Shown in pieces: positions 54,811-64,000 of a DNA stretch of 64,000 nucleotides. Within the stretch, counting starts at the first letter, position 1. The number at the start of each line of letters is the position of its first letter. Under the pieces are notes generated by a model, which was given only the letters and a program-made list of their open reading frames with translations, was not told the DNA's origin and ran no database searches. The position numbers were made by a program, and so were the translations under genes. Where the stretch lies: assembly GCA_027886185.1 (NCBI GenBank), contig WOAB01000858.1, positions 124,001 through 188,000 on the forward strand. The letters are read 5' to 3'. The stretch is from Rheum nobile (taxonomy: Eukaryota; Streptophyta; Magnoliopsida; Caryophyllales; Polygonaceae).

Positions 54811-57800
54811 ATGGACAATATGAACAACAATGATTATTGGAACAACAATGTTGAAGAGGATCCACTTCCAAATGAGGTAATTTTCGTTATTTAAAGTTAA
54901 AGTTTTCATATCTTGTTTGGGACATGTTCAAAGTTTTGATCTTTAGTTGTTGAAAAGAATACATGATATTTGTTATTTAGGTGTTAGAAACCAAGTTCAT
55001 GCTAGATTTTCAAAGTTTTCAACTTGATATTTGTTGTTTAGGTATTAGAAACCAAGTTTTACATGCTAGATTTTGAGGGATACATGTGTAAGAAAGCAAG
55101 ATCTATGTTACATTGAAGAACGGTTTTACACGTTATGCCCTAAACATGTCCACACATAACGTATGAAACATGTCCATACGTAACGTGTGAAACATGTGCC
55201 AGATTGTGGTTTCACACGTTACATGTGGACATGGTCCACACATAATGTATGAAACATGTCCACACGTAATGTGTGAAACATGTGCCAGATTGTGGTTTCT
55301 GGCGGTTTTTGTGCCTTCTGTAAAAGGGCACGGTTTAAGGCACGGTTTGTGATAAACCGTGCGCTTTACTAGAATGTGGTTTCTGGCGGTTTCTGTTCCT
55401 TCTGTAAAATTGAACCTTGTGGAAAAAAAAATGTGTGGAGAGTTGATGAAATTAAAGGTTTGAGGGATGGGTTATTACACATTTATATAGAGAGTATTTC
55501 TGTGCCTTTAAATTGATGTCTAAGAATGCTTCCTTAAAGGGAATTATGGTTTCACACTTGATAATTAGTTCACTACTTGATGAGACAATTCCATGTGTAT
55601 GCATGCGAACTATTATTTGTACGAGGGGTTAAAAAATATGCCACTCGATGACTGGATCACCCCACGAAAATCATTTTCTGGTTGGGAAACACCTCATCAA
55701 CTGTTGCCGGAATGGAACACACTATCTGAGTGTAATACACCAGATGATATACCATCCTTCTCACTTGGAGTGTTTGACTATAGTTGTCCGCCTCCAGAAG
55801 CATCTTTATCTCATGAAGAGACTAAGAATTCGGCTTCTGCTAACCCACAATTTTGCTTTCCATCCCTACACACACAGCCTCAGTTTAGTGTACCACCAGA
55901 AGAGGATGTTTTCGTCTCTGCTGATTATTCAGAGTTCTTCACAACAGACCAAATCTGGGAGTCTAGAGAAGAAGCATTTATATGGGCGCGGGAGACTTCT
56001 ATGTGTCACAACTTATGCATCATAAAGGGGAGGAATAAACATTCCATGTATAGAGCCCTTGGGGGGACTTGGTTACCGTGTGAAAGGCATGGCCAAAACA
56101 TCCGTAAAAAAGCTGACCAAATGAGGGAGATCACAAAGTCGAAGAAGTGTGGGTGTCCATTCATGTTGAGGCTAAAAGAAGGGCCGAATGGATCATGGAA
56201 GATCAATGTACAACATGGAACTTACAATCATGTGATCAAAGAGAATTTGTATGGTCATGCATTAGTTGGGCGACCAAACGCTGAAGAGAAGGAGATTAGT
56301 AGGGTGATGACAGTTAATCATTGCAAGCCTCAAAATATTTTTACTACAATCAGCTCGTCCCCAGGAAACTTGACCAAGATGAAGCAAGTGTACAACATCA
56401 TGCATGACATACGAAAAAACGGCATGGAAGGAAGAACAGTGGTGCAACAGTTCTTCTATGAGTGCAATGAGAAGGGATACTTCATGGAGCATAGATTCAA
56501 TAAGGAGACCAATAAGATCACAAATATCTTCTTCGCAAGCCCGTACCAATTGTCGCTGCTGAAGGCATTCCCGTACATTGTGTTGCTAGACTCTACATAC
56601 ACAACTAACAGGTTAGTAACACACATATCTATTATATTCTTCACTTGTTCATGTAATCATTAGCATGTCATAACATATCATTATATGTGTAGTTACGATT
56701 TGCCCTTCCTTGAAATTGTCGGCATCACATCTGTATGGAAAAACTACAATATTGCCAGAGCGTTTATGGAGCATGAGAACGAAGAGAGTTACAAGTGGGC
56801 CATACAACAACTTTCAAAAATGTTTGTCAAGGTCCAACGAGCATCCACATGCTTGGTCACAGATCGGGAGAAGGCATTGATGAACGCCTTAGAGAAGCAG
56901 TTTCCAACTACAAAATTCCTCCTATGTAGGCGCCATATGAGGAAGAATATTGAAGACTTCGGGAAGAAGGCCATGGACAAGTTTAGGGGCACAACGTTTT
57001 CCAATGATTACATGAAACTATTCAAGAAAACAACCATAGAAGGGTATGAAGCAACACTGAAGAAGATTCAACAAGATTGGAGGAAATATCCGAAATGTCT
57101 CCAGTACGTACAAAAAAACTGGCTTGACCCGTACAGGGAAAGAATCGTCTCAGTATGGACAGATACAGTCTTCTCTCTTGGAACTAGCACATCTAACAGA
57201 TTTGTGCATTATGTTTTTAAATTTAACTGGTTATTTGAATTTAGAGTTTTACAACAACATACTGACTTCGGATTCTTGATTGTAATACAGGGTTGAAGGG
57301 GCTCATTCCAATCTTAAAAGCTTCTTCACTAGCAATGATGACAACCTTTGCACTGTATTCGATCAATATGATGCATTGCTGCGCATTCATATTAATGAGA
57401 TAAGGGGGGACTTGAATAAGAGCATAGAAAAGCGATTTACGCTGATAACCAACTCACATCTTTTCTGCAAGCTGCACTACAAGGTCTCTGCGATTGCACT
57501 AGCACAATTGATTGAGGAATACAAGAAAGGCGAAGATCCATTGTGGAACACTATATGCAGATGCCAGATGAGAGTGAAGGATGGCTTGCCTTGCATGCAT
57601 GACATGGCACAGAATGTGATGAACCAGGAACCAATTGAATCTAGCTCATTGCATCCGTTCTGGAGGCAATTGACCTTGTTAGAAGTGCGGACAGAAGAAG
57701 AAGAAGAAGCTAGACAACGAAGAGTGAATAGGTCGTTGCTTGATGAGTTTGCTGCAAGCATCTTCCCCACATTGCCAGTGCATGATCAACACAGATTTGT

Positions 57801-60800
57801 CTCTGCACTAACAAGTATAGCACACACAAAGCAGACTACTCTGCAAGAGCCCGCTAAAGTTAGGCATAAGGGACGGCCTCAAGGAGCTCTAAACATTCCC
57901 ACCAAAAGGCAACCGTCAACATGGGAGTACACTGACCAACAGATAGAGGGAACACCTCCGAAGAAGCAAAAAGCAAGACCACCAAAGGAAGCTTCAACCA
58001 TGTCATGGAATTCATGGGAGCCTATGCCTTTGGGTTACACGACGTTGATCAAAAACCCTAGGCGATATATTACACAGTTTCCCAAGTGTATGAAACAACA
58101 CGTGGGAGGATGGTGGGAAATAGTGGGTGATGGAAACCGCGGATACAGATCAATTGCGCATGGTATGGGTTTAGGGCAGGAGCAGTGGGAATTTGTTCGA
58201 CGTACCATGATCGCTACGTTGAAACAAGAGTATGAGCTATTCGCACCAATTTGGATGTCTACGATGACACTTGAGGCAATGGAGGCGAAGCTTGTGATGT
58301 GACCCCGGTCACGACTTCACTCGGCACTACGAGTGCCATCTGAGTTATTTGAGACATTCTGAGACACTTTCTATTTTAATAGTTTTCGGTATTTCGCAGT
58401 TTCCCTTCTTAGTAGTTTCCATTCTTAGAATGTTTCTAAGTTTGGAAAGTTATCGTTTTAGTATTTACTATTTATAGATATTGTCATTTTTAGAAAGTTT
58501 CTATTTTTGGATGTCGGGCCTCTCTTGTGCCAAGAGGGCCGATCCATTTATGTTTTAGGCCCATTAGGGCAAGAACCTTGTTTTGGGCTGCTATATAAGC
58601 CAGCCTTAACCTAATTAATGAATAAGTTGAATTGAGAGTTAAAGCCTAGCGCTGCCGTTGAGCCAAGCTCCCGCCCCTAGGTCTAGCTCCTTCAACTAAG
58701 CCTTCACTGAACCTCCCTAACCGACTCCCTAACCCACGATTGAGCCAGCATCGAACCTACATCCATTGAATATGAACCCCACTCCCAAACGTGGCCCTCG
58801 GCCGTGCCGAGATTCCCCTTCGTTCGAACCACGATCGAATCGTAGACGCGACTTCCAGCAAGTTTTCCGCGACCGCAGAAAGCTTTTCCACACCCGCGGA
58901 AATTCCCTAGTAACGTTCTGAAGTTCCGCAAACGTTCGTTTCTTCAGCGAGCAAGAGTTGTTTCATCCTTCTTCTACCTAGATCCATTCTGACTTGTGTT
59001 TTGGGAGACCGGAACACATCAACTGGTATCAGATTTCAGGGGTACAAGGTTGGTCTTTTCTTTCTCGCTTTGTTCTCACGTTAAAAATTCAGTCTTTCCC
59101 TTGCTTCCACTTTCGTTTGTGTGGCTTGTCGCCATTGTTTGCTTCGTTTGATTTTAGTTTTGTTGTTGTTGTTGGTTGCCCCCAACAATCCCCTACCCTA
59201 GGTTGAATTTGTGGCTTCCTAAGTCCTTGTTCAAGACCGAGAGATTAAAAAAAACAAAAAAAAAGAGATTCTTGTGAGAAACCCTAAACCTAGTTGTGGA
59301 CTTTGCTTGACCTAAATCATATTAATCTTGCATATTTGGTTTGCTACAGTTCGTGATTATTGTTAGAATTTTCTCTATTGTTATCTCCTGGTTTTCATCA
59401 AAACAATTACTTCTTTCTAGTCTCTGCATCAATTGCTCATCGTCTACACTACAAACTTGTGTCAATCAAAACAAAAACAAGAAAGAGGCATTCGGTTAAA
59501 ATAAAATAAAATCAGCCATCGAATTTGCAAAATCACAAGCCTCAGGCGATCTCGGCGAAGCCGATTCACTATTGACACAGGTCCATTAAGCTTATCCCCC
59601 CGTATTCTTTCTCTGTGGATTCTAGGATTTGCATGCTGGAATACTTCTTGCGTAGTTACTATCACAAGCCTCTGCTTTTTCTGCGCTTGTCATGGTGTCT
59701 ACAGGGACAAACATGGACGACCCACTCGCCCCTTGCCAGGCCGCTGACAATGCTCAAGCCCAGACGCTGGAGGCGATCCTTGAAAAGCTCGCCGAAATGG
59801 ACAAGAACGCTGCCTCCGACAGAGCATCGGACGCGGTCGTAGCAGCGACTGTAGCTGCACTCGCAGCGAATGTAGACAAGACAACCGCGACCGCGGTCCC
59901 GCAAACCGCGCCCGCGGTACAAACCGTGCCCGCGGTACAGCATGCCGCGCCCGCGGTTCTTCAAGTTCCTGCCGACACCGCACCGGTTGATACCTTGTTG
60001 GCTCCCGCGCTCACTACCAACACCACGCGGCGCCTCAACAAGGGAAAGGGTGTGATGCCCTCCGGTTCGCAACACCAGCCGGGTCTTCGTCGCTTGGACT
60101 CCATCATTGAGTCCCAACAAGAGGACCATGGCTTCAACCGATACAAGCCCATACGCTCACTAGCGGATGACTACGCCTACGACTCCGCCGAGCACGAGTC
60201 ACCCGCCACATACTTGGGACGACGCCGGGCACCCCAGATGGCATCAACCCGTCCTACCACCAGCCGTGACCCGGGGACTATTCCCCGTACTGCACCTACC
60301 ATGTATGTACCTCCTATTCCTTTTACTGAATATGATGAGGAGGGTTTTGAAGTTGCAGGTGTCCCTAACCCGGGAAACTTTCATCCCCCATTGTGTGACC
60401 CAGTAGAGAGCCAGCTCTACCCGATGGATTACATTCCGCCGCGGATTCCGACGCCTCCAAGGCGACCCGTGCCTGAGAGACCGCAGCCCCGCACCGACGA
60501 TCATGACCATCGTCGTCAGTGTCGCCCTTGCCCCATCCAGGATGACTTTGATCATTACGATGACGACATGGACGAGCCATTTCCTGAGCAGATTCCTACA
60601 GCCCGAGGTTTCCAAGACCGCATACATGCACCCAACCCCTATTCTAGTCGTCGCGAGATCAAGGTAACCATCGAGGACTTTCATGGTGGATACACGGACA
60701 GGGAGACCGTGTTGGACCTGGCAGGAGCACAGCAACACTGGATGGGTACACGAGGCCTACCGCACCACAGCTGATCACGGACCGCCCTCGCTACACTATT

Positions 60801-62053
60801 TGCCACGACGGCTTGCGCCCATAAGAGCCCCTGGACCGCGACATTAGCGAAACGGGGATGTTTCATAGCCAAGTGGGAGAGGGTGATGTGACCCCGATCA
60901 CGACTTCACTCGGCACTACGAGTGCCATCTGAGTTATTTGAGACATTGTGAGACACTTTCTATTTTTAGTAGTTTTCGGTATTTCACAGTTTCCCTTCTT
61001 AATAGTTTCCATTCTTAGAGTGTTTCTAAGTTTGGAAAGTTATCATTTTAGTATTTACTATTTTTAGATATTGTCGTTTTTAGAAAGTTTCTATTTTTGG
61101 ATGTCGGGCCTCTCTTGTGCCAAGAGGGCCGATCCATTTATGTTTTAGGCCCATTAGGGCAAGAACCTTGTTTTGGGCTGCTATATAAGCTAGCCTTAAC
61201 CTAATTAATGAATAAGTTGAATTGAGAGTTAAAGCCTAGCGCTGCCGTTGAGCCAAGCTCCCGCCCCTAGGTCTAGCTCCTTCAAGTAAGCCTTCACCGA
61301 ACATCCCTAACCGACTCCCAAACCCACGATTGAGCCACCATCGAACCTACATCCATTGAATACGAACCCCACTCCCAAACGTGGCCCTCAGCCGTGCCGA
61401 GATCCCCTTTCGTTCGAACCACGATCGAATTACAGACGCGACTTCCAGCAAGTTTTCCGCGACCACGTAAAGCTTTTCCGCGCCCGCGGAAATTCCCCAA
61501 TAACGTTTCGAAGTTCAGCAAACGTTCGTTTCTTCAGCGAGCAAGAGTTGTTTCGTCCGCCTTCTACCTAGATCCGCTCTGACTTGTGTTTTGGGAGACC
61601 GGAACACATCAGCTTGCATGGTTTCCTTCACCCAACATGCATGCCCCATGGGAGACGTGGTTGGACCTCCCGGATATAGGATGTTTGGTGGCAACTGCAT
61701 TCAACTATGTGTTCGTCTCCATCGGTGCTGGTGTGGGAACGACATACATGCCTATGAGGGCGAATCCAAACCAAGCGGTTGGAGAGAAGCTGAAGACGAC
61801 ATGCATTTGCCATGTCCAGAAAGAGCAACATTTCATTGCGGTACGTTAATACAATCAAATAAGTTGAAACTATCTTATGTTAAAACATATATATGATGAA
61901 ATGACTTTGATGTAGATTGGCCTTGCCGAAACCTCGCCCTTGCCGGACCTTTACACCCCGTGGGTGAGATTTCATGACCCGTCTGCGGGTGATTTGGTAG
62001 ATCCATTCCTTGATCGATTGACGGAGTACCAAGCAGACAAACCAAAGAAGTAA
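54811..62053 (+). CDS. Mutator-like transposase with C-terminal OTU domain, split by an LTR element
   Basis: Exons as I read them: 54811-54876; about 55627-56611; 56693-57199; 57291-58294 plus 61617-61840 (split by the insertion); 61916-62053. Domains: FAR1-like zinc DNA-binding region (SREEAFIWARETS, KKCGCPFMLRLKEG); MULE DDE core with Asp in LLDSTYTTN, Asp in VTDREKAL and Glu in VEGAHSNLK; SWIM finger CRCQ...GLPCMHD; AT-hook-like HKGRPQGAL; OTU-like GDGNRGYRSIA with a late His in EQHFIA. Defects: the OTU nucleophile Cys is Arg (CGC at 58138-58140, one transition from TGC); the donor after 57199 reads AT, not GT; a 3.3-kb LTR element sits in exon 4. The exon 2 acceptor is uncertain. The protein would cut and paste Mutator-like elements in the nucleus. 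Confidence 0.85.
55294..55425. repeat. Direct repeat, left copy (partner 62503-62632)
   Basis: TTCTGGCGGTTTTTGTGCCTTCTGTAAAA...GGCACGGTTT...AAACCGTGCGCTTTAC...GAAACTTGTGGAAAA recurs downstream of the Mutator-like gene in the same orientation. Confidence 0.85.
58295..59021 (+). repeat. 5' LTR of the non-autonomous chromovirus
   Basis: T-rich U3 with several copies of TTTCTATTTTTAG/AGTTTCCATTCTTAG-like words. TATA-like GCTATATAAGCC at about 58590. Ends GGAACACATCA, followed by the primer site. Confidence 0.92.
59692..60774 (+). CDS. Truncated gag ORF of the non-autonomous chromovirus
   Basis: 360 open codons from ATG 59692 (MVSTGTNMDDPLAPC). The Ala/Val/Pro-rich segment at 59880-59985 is encoded by CG-rich repeats (PAVQT units). 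A later part (PNPGNFHPPLCDPVE, IKVTIEDFHGGY) aligns with the gag of the chromovirus at 7-14 kb. The ORF departs from gag at about 60710, exactly where the conserved core should begin, and runs into sequence from the 3' end. No zinc knuckle. It may be inert or may still interact with a helper's gag. Confidence 0.75.
   Translation: MVSTGTNMDDPLAPCQAADNAQAQTLEAILEKLAEMDKNAASDRASDAVVAATVAALAANVDKTTATAVPQTAPAVQTVPAVQHAAPAVLQVPADTAPVDTLLAPALTTNTTRRLNKGKGVMPSGSQHQPGLRRLDSIIESQQEDHGFNRYKPIRSLADDYAYDSAEHESPATYLGRRRAPQMASTRPTTSRDPGTIPRTAPTMYVPPIPFTEYDEEGFEVAGVPNPGNFHPPLCDPVESQLYPMDYIPPRIPTPPRRPVPERPQPRTDDHDHRRQCRPCPIQDDFDHYDDDMDEPFPEQIPTARGFQDRIHAPNPYSSRREIKVTIEDFHGGYTDRETVLDLAGAQQHWMGTRGLPHHS
60884..61611 (+). 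repeat. 3' LTR of the non-autonomous chromovirus
   Basis: Collinear with 58295-59021, with scattered substitutions (for example CCGATCACG for CCGGTCACG). Confidence 0.92.
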
Positions 62054-62206
62054 AGAGGAAAGAAGAAAGTTGAAATATTTTATGTTAAGACATATTTATG
62101 ATGCAATGACTTTGATGTAATACCAAGACACATGTTCGTTGTATTTATGAGCTGTTGGTGAAATACCAAGACACATGTTTCCCTCATCCCTCATCATTTT
62201 GCTTAC

Positions 62207-62405
62207 CGGAAAGCCGAGAGCACCGCACGGCCTGTGCGGTAAAACGCACAGGCCGTGCGGTCTTCGCTATATTTTTTAGATGAAAAGCCGAGAGCACCGC
62301 ACGACATGTGCGGTAAAATGCACGGTCATGCATTTTCGCTGTATTTTTTTGGTTGAAAAGCTGAGAGCACCGTACGACCTGTGCGGTAAAACGCACGGCC
62401 GTGCA
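62207..62405. repeat. Three-copy 74-bp tandem repeat containing a hairpin
   Basis: Units start GAAAAGC(C/T)GAGAGCACC near 62207, 62281 and 62356. In the first unit ACCGCACGGCCTGTGCGG and its partner CGCACAGGCCGTGCGGT are separated by only a few bases and can pair. Confidence 0.88.
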
Positions 62406-62419
62406 TTTTCACATATTAC

Positions 62420-62500
62420 ATCCAAACCACACGTAACGTGTGGAAAGGTTCCACGCGTTACGTGTTGTTCAGTTCCACACGTAACGTGTGGAATTCAAGT
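62420..62500. repeat. ACACGTAACGTGT near-palindromes, right cluster
   Basis: Three copies (ACCACACGTAACGTGTGG, CCACGCGTTACGTGTTG, CCACACGTAACGTGTGG) spaced by about 25 bases, the same motif as at 52.9-53.2 kb. Confidence 0.88.
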
Positions 62501-62502
62501 TA

Positions 62503-62632
62503 TTTCTGGCGGTTTTTGTGCCTTCTGTAAAATGGCACGGTTCCTGGCAAGTTTGTCACAAACCGTGTGCTTTACCAGAATGTGGTTTCTGGCGGTTTAT
62601 ATACCTTCTGTAAAATTGAAACTTGTGGAAAA
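62503..62632. repeat. Direct repeat, right copy (partner 55294-55425)
   Basis: Same order of TTCTGGCGGTTTTTGTGCC, GGCACGGTT, AAACCGTG and AACTTGTGGAAAA as the left copy, with local divergence. Confidence 0.85.
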
Positions 62633-63110
62633 TAAGAAAAAATGAACCTATCTGTATGATCTTTTGTTTATCGTGATGGCGGTTTACACATAATTACGTC
62701 ATCTAGTTCGTTAGCTTCATGTGTATTAAAATACGGTCTCATACACAATACAAAATGAAGACAGCTTAAACTTGGGAATACACTCTCAATAATATCATAA
62801 CAAACATTCAAATAGAAGTCATAACATTCATTGTTGCCATAATCCAAAGTTCAATCAAATCCATAAAATGAAACAAGTTTAATCATAAAACAGTCTCTGC
62901 AACTTCCTCAGTGATTGGGAAGGAAGGGATACATTCACTCCAATGACCGGCGTAGCGCCTCTGCTACATCTTCACATTCATGGTTGCGATGTGGCTCAAG
63001 ATCATTGTAGCAATATTTGATGGCATGCACACAACACAAAAACGTTGATATGTATAATAAATATAGATAGAGTTAACCGGAAATTAAACAACCTACAAAT
63101 TAGTCAATTT
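62633..63110. other. Spacer 3' of the plant-mobile-domain gene
   Basis: AT-rich; no gene supported. A minus-strand 3' UTR is expected here. Confidence 0.5.
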
Positions 63111-64000
63111 CATACATGTGTCGCATCTTCAATGGTCGGGGGATTGACGAATGGGTGTGTACATGGGAGGTACCAGCCCATGTAATCACCGCTACAGTCA
63201 TCGCCTTGCTGGACAGGAGGGCTCATCGCAGCTAGGGTCATGGAATGTATATTCTGCGCATCCCATGCAAATCGAGCTCTGTCGTACTCCACCGTGTAGC
63301 TGCTGATCTTTGTTCCTATCCAAGCCTTTTTAGGTACTATAGGCGCTCTTGGAACCATTTGTACACGGGCAAACTGTCTCGCCACACGGTCTGGCATGTA
63401 CGGCTCGGTTATCCAAAGACACGAGATAACTCCATGGAAGCGCAATGGAGCAAAGCTCACATCGTTAAAGTCAACCGTACCATACGGTATCCAATAAACC
63501 TATACATAATAGGATGCAAAATAATTAAAAATCAAAGTCAACCTAAACATACCTATCAATCATAACGAACGACATCCAGTCAACCTAAACATAATATATG
63601 CACTTACCATGTCCGTAGTCATCATATCGAGCTCTATTCTATAATTTCTCATGGGGTTGGGTTTCACTTAAAGGTCCCATCTACGAGCGTATAGGATCGC
63701 ATGTTCAAAGTCCCAGTCTCTACTCTGTGCAGGTCTGAACATGATAAAATATTGGTATATCCACGCCTGAAAGGATATTTTCGTAAGCAATCCATGTTAT
63801 TGAATAATTAGATTTACAACAAAATAATTTGGTATAAACAATAGTTTTTATAATTAAAAAAATATACATGAATCAGAGTGTAGCATGTGGACATCAATCT
63901 CGCATCTTTTCTTGTGCACTCGCCCAAGCTGCGTTACACGTGGACAAGAACGCCAGCACCCCATGCATAATCCATGGTAGACGAGTGATCAACCATAAAT
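63111..64000 (-). pseudogene. Plant mobile domain (PMD) gene, partial at window edge
   Basis: Read on minus: an exon near the window edge (RVTQLGRVHKKRCEIDVHML); an exon from about 63767 (after TCCTTTCAG) to 63609 (before GTAAGTG) with WIYQYFIMFRPAQSRDWDFE; and an exon from about 63499 to 63111 with DVSFAPLRFHGVISCLW and EPYMPDRVARQFARVQMVPR. The RVxRQFG-like block and Trp-rich lead-in are typical of the aminotransferase-like PMD found in MAIN/MAIL proteins and in transposons. An in-frame TAA near 63670 (RRWDL-stop) suggests inactivity. Its position beside a Mutator-like gene suggests transposon origin. Confidence 0.65.

Larger units (their letters stand above)
58295..61611 (+). mobile_element. 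Non-autonomous chromovirus-derived LTR element
   Basis: 3317 bases. LTRs 58295-59021 and 60884-61611 (TGATGTGACCCC...ACACATCA, by eye about 97% identical). Exact target duplication GCTTG (58290-58294, 61612-61616). The primer-binding site (ACTGGTATCAGA, 59022) and polypurine tract (AAGTGGGAGAGGG, 60871-60883) are both present. The interior encodes only the N-terminal part of gag; the gag core, protease, polymerase and integrase are deleted. Inserted in sense within the OTU-coding exon of the Mutator-like gene. Confidence 0.93.

Overview
This is a transposon-dense piece of a flowering-plant nuclear genome, probably from a eudicot. The evidence is spliced genes with GT-AG introns, plant-only families (fasciclin-like arabinogalactan protein, plant mobile domain, plant Ty3/gypsy lineages) and AT-rich intergenic DNA. 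I cannot name the species. The only gene that looks fully intact is a fasciclin-like arabinogalactan protein gene at 25,933-28,306. Its last exon, 74 nt long, lies 1 kb past the end of the obvious open frame.

Region 1 (1-24,330) is a nested retrotransposon block. The oldest layer is a Tat-lineage Ty3/gypsy element on + (protease/integrase remnant 1-1,417; antisense extra ORF 6,411-3,874; 3' LTR 19,542-20,227). It is interrupted at 6,449 by smaller LTR elements, which are themselves interrupted by an almost complete chromovirus (7,081-14,753, exact 5-bp duplication CGCAT). The Tat LTR is followed directly by a primer-binding site and by gag and protease of a second Tat copy of the same family, so two copies share one LTR. 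A 1.9-kb hAT-like element carrying a tandem array sits inside that second gag. Homology to Tat stops near 24,330.

Region 2 (24,330-31,740) holds the arabinogalactan gene, intergenic DNA and a 186-bp MITE with a perfect 8-bp duplication.

Region 3 (31,740-47,090) is a patchwork of captured gene pieces and repeats: a COG0523/CobW GTPase fragment next to an antisense RLPH2-type phosphatase fragment; a ~1-kb field of GAATATC motifs; a non-autonomous LTR element (34,920-39,176, duplication GTCAT) whose only long ORF is an antisense relative of the Tat extra ORF; an RNase III fragment; a kinase fragment; and an unrecognised minus-strand gene at 45.4-46.5 kb with its own TATA box.

Region 4 (47,090-64,000) has an LTR-like block, a decayed LINE on the minus strand, a small GRF zinc-finger gene, and a Mutator-like transposase gene with a C-terminal OTU domain. 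That gene is split by a 3.3-kb non-autonomous chromovirus (58,295-61,611, duplication GCTTG). A plant-mobile-domain gene runs off the right edge on the minus strand. Near-palindromic arrays built on ACACGTAACGTGT and on a CCGCACGG-type hairpin surround the Mutator-like gene.

Functionally this is a record of layered transposition. The autonomous machinery is broken in almost every element, yet several damaged or gene-less elements carry clean target-site duplications, which implies mobilisation in trans or decay after insertion. All statements come from reading the sequence by eye; family names rest on recognised motifs and no database search was run.
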